Notes: a model not told the origin generated them from the sequence alone. 32,380 bases of DNA from Sphingomonadales bacterium UBA658 (GCA_002299195.1 DBOA01000191.1:1-32380); one strand, 5' to 3'. Shown: positions 1 through 8,207, counted from the stretch's first letter. Made by a program: numbers and translations.

Positions 1-189
1 AACTGCGCGTGCAATATCTGCCCCTATATGGCGCTCAATACGATGGAGAAGCTGTATCTCGCGCTGCGCGACCTTCAGCCGCAAATTCATCTCGACGAAA
101 CCGTTCGTTTGGGAGCCAAGAAGAGCCTCGACCGGATGCTTGAAATGGCGAGCGGGACCGTCGGCAAAGGCGACCTTGGCAGGGCCTAG
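1..189 (+). CDS. nadA: Quinolinate synthase NadA, C-terminal end (partial)
   Basis: The window opens in frame 1 inside this gene; 62 codons and a TAG stop are visible. NadA condenses iminoaspartate with dihydroxyacetone phosphate to quinolinate, the second step of de novo NAD synthesis, in the cytoplasm. The fragment starts NCACNICPYMALNTMEKLY, which carries the last Cys ligand of the [4Fe-4S] cluster in the family's C-terminal 'CxxCPYM' context, followed by the usual 'L.LR...P.I' helix. The rest of the gene lies outside the window, so its start and promoter cannot be judged. Its partners nadC (minus strand) and nadB (plus strand) also lie in this window, but far away and in other operons. 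Confidence 0.88.
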   Translation, partial: NCACNICPYMALNTMEKLYLALRDLQPQIHLDETVRLGAKKSLDRMLEMASGTVGKGDLGRA

Positions 190-299
190 GCTAGTCTGCG
201 GAGAATTTGTGCATTATTCGCTGGATGCCGGCGGACGCTAAAAAAGCGCCTTCATCTGACGTTCAGCGAAAAGCGTAAATATACCCTCGCATTCACCGT

Positions 300-314
300 T
301 ATATCGATATAATA
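300..314. promoter_or_regulatory. 14-bp perfect palindrome overlapping a TATAAT box before the PBP gene
   Basis: TTATATCGATATAA (300-313) is its own reverse complement, and its right half runs into a consensus -10 hexamer TATAAT (309-314). The PBP start codon is at 325, so initiation from this box would give an almost leaderless mRNA. No convincing -35 hexamer sits 16-18 bases upstream, so promoter function is tentative. The palindrome could be an operator. Confidence 0.4.
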
Positions 315-324
315 CAGCCACGCG

Positions 325-2433
325 ATGCTTTTCCGGCGCTCCTCTTCTGACATTCCTTCGGATATTGACGGCCGACTGGCGGCCTTCGATGAAAGCTATG
401 CGCAGCGCTTTCCCGATGATCCGCAGCCTTGGAATCCCGATGCAAAGCCAGCGTCGACACGGCGCCTTATCTTGGGCAAAACCCGCTGGTGGTGGTTTAG
501 CCGAACCAGTGCCGCCTTGCTTGGTCTGTTCATATTGTTGATATTGTGGCTTGCGATTACGGCGCCATTGTCCAAATCACTTCAGCCCATCGCACCGCCG
601 CGCATTACGCTGCTGGCGTCGGATGGCACGCCGATTGCGCGGAACGGCGCTATCGTAGACAAACCGGTTGATGTCGGCACGCTGCCCTCGCATGTGGTGC
701 AGGCGTTTTTGTCCATCGAAGATCGCCGCTTTTATTCGCATTTTGGTATCGACCCCCGCGGCCTTGCGCGGGCGTTTTGGTCCAATGCTTTTGGCAGCGG
801 AATGACGCAGGGCGGAAGCACGATTACGCAGCAGCTCGCGAAATTCACGTTTCTGACGCCTGAGCGCAGCCTGACGCGCAAGGCGCGCGAGATGCTCATT
901 GCCTTTTGGTTGGAAGGGCGTTTGACGAAAGATGAAATTCTTGAGCGTTATTTGTCGAACGTCTATTTTGGCGACAATGTCTACGGCCTGCGCGCAGCGT
1001 CTTTACATTATTTCTACAGGCAGCCCGAGCGGCTGACACTCAGCCAGTCGGTGATGCTTGCCGGACTTGTTCAGGCACCGTCGCGGCTTGCCCCGACAAA
1101 GAACCCCGAACGGGCGGCCAAGCGGGCGCAATTGGTGCTGAATGCAATGGTTGCCAATAATGTCATTACGCGGGCCAAGGCCGACGCAACACCCGTCGCG
1201 CGGCTTGACGTTCGCGTGCGGGAAACGCTGCCCACGGGCACCTATTTTGCGGACTGGGCCATTCCGCAAGCACGGCTACTGACCGACAGCGGTTATGCCG
1301 ACGTCAGGATTACCACGACATTGGATGCGCGATTGCAGAACATCGCCCGCAAGGTTGTGGCGCGATCCGCCGTTGGCAATGCCCAAATCGCGCTCGTCGC
1401 GATGCGCCCCAATGGCGAAGTTGTCGCCATGGTCGGTGGCCGGAGCTATAAGGATTCCGCTTTCAACCGCGCGACGCAGGCAAAGCGGCAACCCGGGTCG
1501 ACCTTCAAACTGTTTGTCTATCTGGCCGCGCTCCGGTCGGGGATGACGCCTGAATCATTGATTGCCGATACGCCGATCAATGAAGGCGCGTACCGCCCCA
1601 AAAATTCGGGACAAAATTACCGCGGTGACATTACGCTGGAGCAGGCATTTGCCCAGTCAAGCAACGTTGCTGCGGTGCGCCTGTATCAAAAAGTTGGCGG
1701 TGAAGCGGTGGCGCGTGCGGCCACAGATCTGGGCGTGCGCAGTCCATTGACGATGGACCAGAGCATGGCGCTGGGCAGTTCGGGCCTGACCCTGATTGAG
1801 CTGACGGCTGCCTATGCCGGTGTTGCGGGGAACCAATGGCCCGTTGAACCGCACGCCATCAAACGCGAAGAGCAAGGATGGATAGAGTGGCTGTTTTCCG
1901 GACCACGTTCATTCAGCAGCCGTACGCACGGGATGTTGCTCGATTTGCTGGGCGCGACGGTCAATAAGGGGACCGGACGCGCGGCGCGGCTGTCGATCCC
2001 CGCTTATGGCAAAACAGGAACGAGCCAAGACAATCGCGACGCATTATTCGTCGGATTTGCGGGTAACCTCGTGGTCGGTGTCTGGATTGGCAATGACGAC
2101 AACACCCCGCTGCGCGGTGTTAACGGCGGCGGTTTACCGGCGCGCATCTGGCGCGATTTCATGGCGCAGTCGATCCGCAATGCGGCGCCTGCGGCAAGGC
2201 CGAAACTGCGTCAGCAGCCTGACCCTGAAGGCCCGATTGAACCGTTGGATTTACCGGAACTCAGCGAATTTCCTGTCGATGTTGGCAACGCTGAAGTCCG
2301 GATTGACCAAGGCGACGGCGTGACCGTGAACGCCGAGGTCGGCGGCATGCCGGTGGAGGTCAAGCTTGACCGTGGCGGCGTGAATATTCAGCCCGCGCCG
2401 CCCGAAACACGACCCGCGCAAGGCCCGCGATGA
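325..2433 (+). CDS. Class A penicillin-binding protein (PBP1 family, bifunctional glycosyltransferase/transpeptidase)
   Basis: A 702-residue bifunctional peptidoglycan synthase. It has a ~60-residue cytoplasmic tail ending in a Trp-rich stretch, one membrane anchor (about 62-80), a GT51 glycosyltransferase domain (about 100-280) and a transpeptidase domain (about 350-620). The GT51 signature EDRRFYSHFGIDPRG places the catalytic Glu at 132, with the QGGSTITQQLAK block at 162-173. Transpeptidase motifs are STFK (nucleophile Ser392), SSN (445-447) and KTGTS (563-567). The ~80-residue tail after the catalytic domain is Pro- and acid-rich, without an obvious OB or PASTA domain. The protein polymerises lipid II and cross-links the stem peptides at the outer face of the inner membrane. 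Its stop overlaps the next start by 4 bases (ATGA), which predicts translational coupling to the protease gene. No good Shine-Dalgarno precedes the ATG. mrcA- versus pbpC-type naming is uncertain. Confidence 0.93.
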   Translation: MLFRRSSSDIPSDIDGRLAAFDESYAQRFPDDPQPWNPDAKPASTRRLILGKTRWWWFSRTSAALLGLFILLILWLAITAPLSKSLQPIAPPRITLLASDGTPIARNGAIVDKPVDVGTLPSHVVQAFLSIEDRRFYSHFGIDPRGLARAFWSNAFGSGMTQGGSTITQQLAKFTFLTPERSLTRKAREMLIAFWLEGRLTKDEILERYLSNVYFGDNVYGLRAASLHYFYRQPERLTLSQSVMLAGLVQAPSRLAPTKNPERAAKRAQLVLNAMVANNVITRAKADATPVARLDVRVRETLPTGTYFADWAIPQARLLTDSGYADVRITTTLDARLQNIARKVVARSAVGNAQIALVAMRPNGEVVAMVGGRSYKDSAFNRATQAKRQPGSTFKLFVYLAALRSGMTPESLIADTPINEGAYRPKNSGQNYRGDITLEQAFAQSSNVAAVRLYQKVGGEAVARAATDLGVRSPLTMDQSMALGSSGLTLIELTAAYAGVAGNQWPVEPHAIKREEQGWIEWLFSGPRSFSSRTHGMLLDLLGATVNKGTGRAARLSIPAYGKTGTSQDNRDALFVGFAGNLVVGVWIGNDDNTPLRGVNGGGLPARIWRDFMAQSIRNAAPAARPKLRQQPDPEGPIEPLDLPELSEFPVDVGNAEVRIDQGDGVTVNAEVGGMPVEVKLDRGGVNIQPAPPETRPAQGPR

Positions 2434-3989
2434 TGGTCGTTCGGTCCTTGTATTCAAGCATTAAAAAACTCGCGCTCGCACTGGCATGTGTTCTTGGCGC
2501 GATCGTTGCTACCCCGTTATATGCAGATGCCAGTGATATCAGCGCTGCTGCACGCAGTGTCGTGCGCATTATCGTTTTTAGCTCAGCAGATGGCCAGCAG
2601 ACCATTGTCAGCATTGGTTCCGGCGTGGTTGTTGACCGCAACAAGGTCATTACCAACGCCCATGTCGTGGAACAGGCGCGCTTCGATGACAGTGCCGAAA
2701 TTGTCGTTGTGCCCTCTGACGGGACGCAAAGCTATCGCGCCACGGTGTCCGCCGTGGTCGCGCGCAAGGACCTTGCGCTTCTGCAGCTTTCTTCGGGCGC
2801 GTTGGTCCCCGCAAGCATATTTGCGGGCACGGTGTCCGATGGCGCGGACGTCTTTGCGATTGGCTACCCGGCGAGCGTGGATGTCGCGCTTGAACAAAGC
2901 GAGGCGGACGTGCTGCGGCCGCAACCGCCCGTTAAAACGCGGGGCACGATTTCGTCGGGCCGGACATCGAAGTCTGTTGAATCGCTTTTGCACACCGCGC
3001 CCATCGCACCGGGCAATAGCGGCGGGCCGATTGTCGATGCATGTGGCCGCGTTGTTGGCATCAACAGCTTTGGATCAGTGGCGAACGATGGCGGCGCCGA
3101 GTTCTACTTCGCCATTTCAACGCGCGAGCTTGCGGCATTTCTCGACAATCAAGGCGTGGCATTCCGGACGGTTCGTGGCGATTGCCGCTCGTTCGCGGAA
3201 TTGACGCGCGCTGAGGCGGAACTGGAAGCGGCCACCCGCGCCAAGGTTGAGAAAGAAGCACGCGTCGCCGCTGAGTTACAGCGCAGCCGTGAAGGCAAAG
3301 TGCGCAGTGACGCCGAGCACGCCGTGATATCGGCCCGCGAAAACCACATCGCGCTTGCGGTTTTGCTGCTGGTCTTAAGTGCTGTCGCCGGCGGCGCAGC
3401 GTGGCAATTTTCGGAGCGTGGGCAAAATGATCGTTTCAAGGCGGCTGCCGCTGCGGGCGCGATATTACTGGTGTCGGCGGTCGGTATTTTTGCAGCGCGC
3501 CCCTCTTTCGACGAAGTCGATGACAGGGTGCGTGCGGCCCTAACCGCGGATGCGCCGCAGGACGAAGCGGTCAAAGCGGCCGTGACCGAAGTGGCCAAGA
3601 TATGCGTGCTGCAGCCCGAACGCAGCCGTATCACCATGTCCGATACCGCCGATGTTGAATTCACCTGGCGGCCGGACGGATGCGTCAATGGCCGCACGCA
3701 ATATGTCGAAAGCGCCGGCCGATGGGTCCGAAGCTTTGTGCCGAACAATGATGCACAGATTTCGGTGACGAGTTATGCCCCCGACACCAATATCTATCGT
3801 ATTGAGCGTTTTCTGCCGGGTACAGACGCCATGCAGTCCGCCCGCGAAGCGCGCCAGCGTTATGATGTGAAGACATGTACAACGGACGCCAGTCAGCTGA
3901 CCAATATCGACAATATGAATAAGGCGATTGCCGCACAATTGCCGCCCGCCCCGAACGAGATATTGCTGTTCACCTGCACTGACCGTTGA
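2430..3989 (+). CDS. Membrane-tethered trypsin-like serine protease with C-terminal periplasmic domain
   Basis: 519 residues. A signal peptide (about 1-33, cut near LYA-DAS) precedes an S1C/HtrA-like protease core. Catalytic residues appear as His78 (TNAHVV), Asp114 (RKDLALLQL) and Ser197 (GNSGGP). There is no PDZ domain. An Ala/Glu/Arg-rich helical, probably coiled-coil, stretch (257-303) follows, then two hydrophobic segments (about 306-326 and 338-356) separated by a short charged loop, then a ~160-residue C-terminal domain with several Cys. The predicted topology puts both protease and C-terminal domain in the periplasm with a hairpin in the inner membrane. The start codon overlaps the PBP stop, suggesting co-production and a cell-wall or envelope role; that role is inferred. 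The protease call is strong; substrate and partner are unknown. Confidence 0.85.
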   Translation: MMVVRSLYSSIKKLALALACVLGAIVATPLYADASDISAAARSVVRIIVFSSADGQQTIVSIGSGVVVDRNKVITNAHVVEQARFDDSAEIVVVPSDGTQSYRATVSAVVARKDLALLQLSSGALVPASIFAGTVSDGADVFAIGYPASVDVALEQSEADVLRPQPPVKTRGTISSGRTSKSVESLLHTAPIAPGNSGGPIVDACGRVVGINSFGSVANDGGAEFYFAISTRELAAFLDNQGVAFRTVRGDCRSFAELTRAEAELEAATRAKVEKEARVAAELQRSREGKVRSDAEHAVISARENHIALAVLLLVLSAVAGGAAWQFSERGQNDRFKAAAAAGAILLVSAVGIFAARPSFDEVDDRVRAALTADAPQDEAVKAAVTEVAKICVLQPERSRITMSDTADVEFTWRPDGCVNGRTQYVESAGRWVRSFVPNNDAQISVTSYAPDTNIYRIERFLPGTDAMQSAREARQRYDVKTCTTDASQLTNIDNMNKAIAAQLPPAPNEILLFTCTDR

Positions 3990-4031
3990 ATCGTGGATTG
4001 TGCGCCGCGACATTCTGATTATGTTGGCCGC

Positions 4032-5486
4032 ATGACCCGCCTTCTGCCGTTTTTGCTTTTGTTGCTGTCGGCTACACTTGCCGGTTGTTCGCAGGGCGTC
4101 GACAATGAACGTGTCCGCGTCGATGTGATTGAGGATCGTCCCAAGCCGTTCAACGTGTCTGCTGTGCCATTGCCGCTCGCCTCTGCCTATCTGCGCAGTG
4201 CAACGGCACAGGGGTTGGTCACCTTTGACGAAAAAGGCCGCGTTGCGCCGGGGTTGGCGAACCGCTGGATCGTTAATGACGACGGTATGAGTTATATCTT
4301 CCGCCTGAATAAGGCGCGGTGGAACGATAGGCGCGAACTAGACTCGCAAGAGGTCGCGCAGCTTTTGACCCGGCGCATAAGCGAACTTAAAAAGGGCCGT
4401 TGGGGCGAGGAGCTTGCCGTCATCGACCGCGTCGTCGCGATGACAGGCAAGGTCGTTGAAATCCGGCTGAAGGCCCCGATGCCTTATTTGCTTGAGCTGC
4501 TTGCTTTGCCCGAATTTGGATTATTACGTCGCGGTGCCGGGTCCGGCCCGATGCAGGCCAAGAAATTGGGTCAGGCCATGCAGTTGCGCCGTAATGAAAT
4601 CGATGCCGAGGGGACGGCGGTTCTTGGCCCCGCAACCGTGACGCTCCGCCGGGGCGAAGCGTCGTTGGTGCTCGCGCGTTATGTGCTTGGGCAAACGGAT
4701 TTGATTGAGGGCGGCCGTTTTGAAACCTTCCCGTTGCTCGAAGCGGCAAAGATCAATGCCAATGAGATCCAGTTTGATGCTGTCCCGGGTTTGTTTGGAT
4801 TGATGGTGGTGCAGGCTGGGCCCTTTTTGGCGGACAAGGACAATCGCACTGCGATGGCCATGGCCATTGACCGGCCAAAGCTGCTCACCGCTTTCGACAT
4901 ATTCGCATGGCGCGAAACGGTCACGCTGGTGCCCGAAAGCTTGCCGAACCGCGCGGACATTGCTCGGCCCGATTGGGCGGCACCATCCATGGACCAAAGG
5001 CGATCCATGGCCGCTGCAAGCATTGCAAATTGGAAGCGCGCGAACGGGGCCATCCGGCCTTTGCGGGTTGCGCTGCCGCGTGGGTACGGCAGCCGCATAT
5101 TTTTTGCCCGCCTGCGCGCTGATCTGGCGGCCGTGGGTGTCGATATTGAGCGGGTGACCGCAGACCGGCCGCATGACCTGCGTTTGATTGACCTGACGGC
5201 GCAGCAATCCAGCCCTGCATGGTATCTGGACCAATTGTCCTGCAAATTTGCGGCAATATGCAGCGCGCGGGCGGACGCAATCGTCGCAGAGGCACGCATG
5301 ACAAAGGACATGGCGATGCGTGCGCAATTATTGGGGCAGGCGGAAGCCGAAATGCAATCCACGGTTGGCTTTATTCCGATTGCCAATCCGCTGCGCTGGT
5401 CGGTCGTGCGGCCCGGGCTTTTGGGGCACTTTGCCAACGGACGGGGCTGGCACCTGTTGCAATATCTCGGGCGTGACCCAACATAA
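4032..5486 (+). CDS. Lipoprotein, family-5 ABC solute-binding-like protein without a nearby permease
   Basis: 484 residues from the ATG at 4032. This start gives a classical lipoprotein signal, with LAGC at 16-19 and lipidated Cys19. A GTG at 3993 would add 13 residues that spoil the signal, so I reject it. After the signal comes the SBP_bac_5 pattern of dipeptide/oligopeptide-binding proteins (for example QGLVTFDEKGRVAPGLA, then W..NDDG..Y.FRL), continuing to the C-terminus. Such proteins normally feed an ABC importer, but no permease or ATPase gene adjoins it. It lies 42 bases after the protease stop and 13 bases before the DUF4112 start, so it looks like part of the PBP operon. It may capture peptides such as cell-wall fragments, or have lost transport; neither can be decided from sequence. 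Confidence 0.78.
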   Translation: MTRLLPFLLLLLSATLAGCSQGVDNERVRVDVIEDRPKPFNVSAVPLPLASAYLRSATAQGLVTFDEKGRVAPGLANRWIVNDDGMSYIFRLNKARWNDRRELDSQEVAQLLTRRISELKKGRWGEELAVIDRVVAMTGKVVEIRLKAPMPYLLELLALPEFGLLRRGAGSGPMQAKKLGQAMQLRRNEIDAEGTAVLGPATVTLRRGEASLVLARYVLGQTDLIEGGRFETFPLLEAAKINANEIQFDAVPGLFGLMVVQAGPFLADKDNRTAMAMAIDRPKLLTAFDIFAWRETVTLVPESLPNRADIARPDWAAPSMDQRRSMAAASIANWKRANGAIRPLRVALPRGYGSRIFFARLRADLAAVGVDIERVTADRPHDLRLIDLTAQQSSPAWYLDQLSCKFAAICSARADAIVAEARMTKDMAMRAQLLGQAEAEMQSTVGFIPIANPLRWSVVRPGLLGHFANGRGWHLLQYLGRDPT

Positions 5487-5499
5487 GTCCAAAGGAGTT

Positions 5500-5928
5500 A
5501 TGCCAGTGCCGATTTCGCAGGAACAGTTTGCGCAAATTGCCAAGGACCTGCCCGGAATGGGCAATAATCCGCAGGCCGTTCGCATGCGCGTCGAAGCACT
5601 CGAAAAGGTGCTTGAACGGGCGTTTCACATTCCCGGAACAAAAATTCCGGTCGGCTTAGACACCGTCATCGGCTTGGTTCCGGTCCTCGGCGATCTCGTG
5701 ACCGCAGCCATGGGCGCCTATATCGTCTGGGAAGGCCGCAATCTGGGCATGTCAAAATGGCAGCTGCTGCGCATGAGTGCGAACATCGGCATTGATACCG
5801 CGATTGGCGCGGTGCCATTTTTGGGCGATGCCTTTGACTTGGTGTGGCGTTCAAATACGAAGAACCTAAAGATCATCCGAAAGCATCTGGACAAACATCA
5901 TCCGTCCACGCGAATTATCGAACGTTAA
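5500..5928 (+). CDS. DUF4112 domain membrane protein
   Basis: 142 residues. The ATG at 5500 is chosen because AAAGGAG (5491-5497) lies just upstream; the reading frame stays open far upstream inside the preceding gene, but that part looks like out-of-frame coding sequence. The protein matches the small DUF4112 family in the repeated pattern LDTVIGLVPVLGDLVTAA (about 48-65) and ID.AIGAVPFLGDAFD (about 92-107), two hydrophobic, Gly/Pro-rich segments that probably insert in the membrane. A basic tail follows. The function of the family is not known to me. It is the last gene of the PBP-protease-lipoprotein run and meets the RNase T2 gene tail to tail, with 4 bases shared at a GTTAAC. Confidence 0.85.
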   Translation: MPVPISQEQFAQIAKDLPGMGNNPQAVRMRVEALEKVLERAFHIPGTKIPVGLDTVIGLVPVLGDLVTAAMGAYIVWEGRNLGMSKWQLLRMSANIGIDTAIGAVPFLGDAFDLVWRSNTKNLKIIRKHLDKHHPSTRIIER

Positions 5929-6656
5929 CGCCCGCGCCAGATTTTGACGTGCGCAGTGCGTGATGCAGCCCGGCTAAAGCTGGGGCATCGTCGCGGTTTG
6001 AATGTGCGGTCTAGGCAAATGCGTATTTCTTGAAGCCAGCCTTTCGCGCTGACCTTTACCGTCACGGAATCCGCAGGCATCCCATCGTTCAATTCGGCAA
6101 ATCTCTCGGCAATCGTCGCTGCGGTCAATGGCGTCCCGCGTTCCGGCTCGCGCGAAAGCCGCGCCATGTCGGGAAACTCAAGCGCATGGAACAACAGCCG
6201 CGCCGCACCGAAATAAGCCTCGGGCGTTTTGGCCATGCAGCTGCCATGCTTGGCCCATTGGTGCTGCAGCAATTGGGGCGACGGGCTAAGGCAGATGTTG
6301 TTGGCAATGGTCTGCCGTGGCAGCACGCCCACCGGCCGGCAATATTGCGGATAATTTGGCCCTTTTGCTTCGGGCCAGAGGCCATGAAGAATGAAGCCGA
6401 AGTCGCCAATTGTCCCTGAACATTGGAACCGCACCGCCGGGTCGCGTTCCCGTCCACGGCAAAATTCGGGGCTCCAGCTTAAGGCCAGAATATAGCCGGC
6501 AATCGCCGTGCGCCGGACCTGATCGGGTGACGGAAGCTCCAATCCTGGACGCGGCAGATAATGTGTGGGCTGACACTGCCATGCTTGCGCCAGCGCCGGT
6601 GCTGGCGAAAGACACGCGGCCGCGCCTAGAAGGACGAGGCCGCTAAGCCTGCGCAA
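5925..6656 (-). CDS. Secreted ribonuclease T2 family protein with altered CAS II motif
   Basis: 243 residues with a signal peptide (about 1-24, ALA-QAW). T2 RNases cleave single-stranded RNA through a 2',3'-cyclic phosphate in the periplasm or outside the cell. The first conserved segment FILHGLWPE gives the catalytic His91; the second reads HQWAKHGSC (132-140), giving Lys136 and His137. The position usually occupied by the catalytic Glu (HEW) is Gln133, so activity may be lowered or the mechanism shifted. Paired Cys typical of the fold are present (for example 66, 79, 106, 122, 140). The start lies inside the end of nadC (14-base overlap), so the two are probably translationally coupled. The family assignment is firm; catalytic competence is not. 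Confidence 0.87.
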   Translation of the reverse strand: MRRLSGLVLLGAAACLSPAPALAQAWQCQPTHYLPRPGLELPSPDQVRRTAIAGYILALSWSPEFCRGRERDPAVRFQCSGTIGDFGFILHGLWPEAKGPNYPQYCRPVGVLPRQTIANNICLSPSPQLLQHQWAKHGSCMAKTPEAYFGAARLLFHALEFPDMARLSREPERGTPLTAATIAERFAELNDGMPADSVTVKVSAKGWLQEIRICLDRTFKPRRCPSFSRAASRTAHVKIWRGR

Positions 6657-7491
6657 AATCCAAGCCGATATCCGCAGCGGGTGCGCTTTGCGTCAAGCGC
6701 CCGACCGAGATGAACGTAACGCCGGTTTCCGCTTTGGCGCGAATGCTATCAAGCGTGACGCCGCCCGACGCCTCTGTCGGCACACGGCCAGCAATTAACG
6801 CAACTGCGGTGCGCAGCGTATCTGCGTCCATATTGTCGAGCAGCAAATGGCTCGCGCCCGCCGCAAGCCCTGGTTCGATCTGCGCGATGCTATCGACCTC
6901 TAATATGATGCGTTCAACGCCAGCTTCGCGTGCGCGGCGTACCGCCTCTGCCACGCCGCCTGCGACGGCCACGTGATTGTCCTTGATCATCGCGGCATCC
7001 CACAAGCCCATGCGGTGGTTCGTTGCCCCGCCCATACGCGTGGCGTATTTTTCAAGCACGCGAAGCCCGGGAATGGTTTTGCGCGTGTCCAACAGGGTGC
7101 AGCCGGTGCCCGAAATCGCGTCAACATATTGCCGCGTTAGCGTCGCGATGCCCGAAAGATGTTGGACCGTGTTCAGTGCCGACCGCTCCGCCGTCAGCAT
7201 CGCGCGGGCATTACCCCGAAGACGCATCAGGTTAGTTCCAGCGGCAACCTGCTGTCCTTCTTCGACCAACAGGTCGATTTCCATCGCGGGATCGAGCGAA
7301 CTGAAGAACGCAACGGCAATCGGCAGACCGGCCACGACGATTGGGTCACGGCTATCCATCGTGCCTTCAAACCGGACATCTGCCGGGATAACGCTTTGTG
7401 ATGTAACGTCGGTGCCGGTTGGCCCCAGATCTTCGGCAAGCGTCGCGCGGACAAAGGCGTCGAGATCAAAATGGGGAAGGGTAAAGGCCAT
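6643..7491 (-). CDS. nadC: Nicotinate-nucleotide pyrophosphorylase (carboxylating), quinolinate phosphoribosyltransferase
   Basis: 282 residues, normal length. It converts quinolinate and PRPP to nicotinate mononucleotide, CO2 and pyrophosphate, the third step of de novo NAD synthesis. Family motifs are plain: LLDTRKTIPGLR (133-144), the GGATNHRMGLWDAAMIKDNH block (154-173) with His159, Arg160 and Lys170 of the PRPP/quinolinate site, and the barrel's LEVDS and LLLDNM segments. It follows folE by 80 bases on the same strand and overlaps the RNase T2 start by 14 bases. It is separated from nadA and nadB, which sit elsewhere in this window, whereas many genomes keep nadABC together. The Shine-Dalgarno is weak. 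Confidence 0.96.
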   Translation of the reverse strand: MAFTLPHFDLDAFVRATLAEDLGPTGTDVTSQSVIPADVRFEGTMDSRDPIVVAGLPIAVAFFSSLDPAMEIDLLVEEGQQVAAGTNLMRLRGNARAMLTAERSALNTVQHLSGIATLTRQYVDAISGTGCTLLDTRKTIPGLRVLEKYATRMGGATNHRMGLWDAAMIKDNHVAVAGGVAEAVRRAREAGVERIILEVDSIAQIEPGLAAGASHLLLDNMDADTLRTAVALIAGRVPTEASGGVTLDSIRAKAETGVTFISVGRLTQSAPAADIGLDFAQA

Positions 7492-7517
7492 GTCAGTGCA
7501 GTCCGGCGATTCTTATC

Positions 7518-7537
7518 GGATGGGGTTGCCCCCATCC
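7518..7537 (-). promoter_or_regulatory. 8-bp GNRA-capped hairpin between folE and nadC
   Basis: GGATGGGG and CCCCATCC form a perfect 8-bp stem. On the transcribed minus strand the loop is GCAA, a stable GNRA tetraloop; on the plus strand it would be TTGC. No U-run follows, so it is not a classical intrinsic terminator. It may be a processing or stability element, or affect how far transcription and translation pass from folE into nadC. Confidence 0.5.
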
Positions 7538-7571
7538 ATAAGTGCGTTCGAACCGGGCAGCAATGCCGTAA

Positions 7572-8207
7572 TCAGTAGCCCATCAGGCTCATGACTTCCT
7601 TGCGGCTGGATTGGTCGTCAAGGAAGCAGCCGATAAGCTTTGACGTGACCATGCCAACGCCATGCACCTTCACACCGCGGCCCGTCATGCAGCCATGTTG
7701 CGCCTCAATGACAACGGCGACGCCCTCTGGCTTCAGATGTTCCCAAATGCAGTTTGCGACTTCGGCGGTCAGGCGTTCCTGCACCTGCAGCCGTTGTGCA
7801 AAGCCGTGCAGCACGCGCGCCAGCTTTGAAATGCCGACAACGCGGTCCGTTGGCATATAGGCGATGGACGCCTTGCCAATAATCGGCGCCATATGGTGCT
7901 CACAATGGGACTGGAACGGAATATCTTTCAGCAGAACCAGCTCGTGATATCCGCCGACTTCCTGAAAGGTACGCGACAGATGCGCCGCCGGGTCTTCTGC
8001 ATAGCCGCCACAATATTCGCGCCATGCGCGTCCGACGCGTGCGGGTGTGTCCAGCAAGCCTTCACGGGCTGGGTCATCACCGGACCAACGGATTAAGGTA
8101 CGAATGGCGTCTTGAACGTCGTCAGGAACGACGATTTTGCCATTCTCACCAATTTCGTCTTCATAATGGATATGTGCGATGGGAAACACCTTTTCGGGCT
8201 GGTTCAT
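7572..8207 (-). CDS. folE: GTP cyclohydrolase I
   Basis: 211 residues. It catalyses GTP to 7,8-dihydroneopterin triphosphate, the first step of folate/pterin synthesis. The zinc site is visible as Cys102 and His105 in SHCEHHMAP and Cys173 in HGCMTGRGV; the family core YMPTDRVVGISKLARV (118-133) and a C-terminal VHGVGMVTSKLIGCF are also present. An N-terminal ~25-residue extension precedes the conserved helix. GGAG lies about 9 bases before the ATG, directly beside an inverted repeat (8219-8238). It heads the folE-nadC-RNase T2 run on the minus strand. Confidence 0.96.
   Translation of the reverse strand: MNQPEKVFPIAHIHYEDEIGENGKIVVPDDVQDAIRTLIRWSGDDPAREGLLDTPARVGRAWREYCGGYAEDPAAHLSRTFQEVGGYHELVLLKDIPFQSHCEHHMAPIIGKASIAYMPTDRVVGISKLARVLHGFAQRLQVQERLTAEVANCIWEHLKPEGVAVVIEAQHGCMTGRGVKVHGVGMVTSKLIGCFLDDQSSRKEVMSLMGY

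Noticed and set aside
3993..4031. GTG start for the lipoprotein adding 13 residues
   Set aside because: The extension puts polar and charged residues ahead of a perfect lipoprotein signal that begins at the ATG at 4032.
5320..5499. 60-codon N-terminal extension of the DUF4112 protein
   Set aside because: It lies inside the previous gene in another frame, and an AAAGGAG site directly precedes the ATG at 5500.
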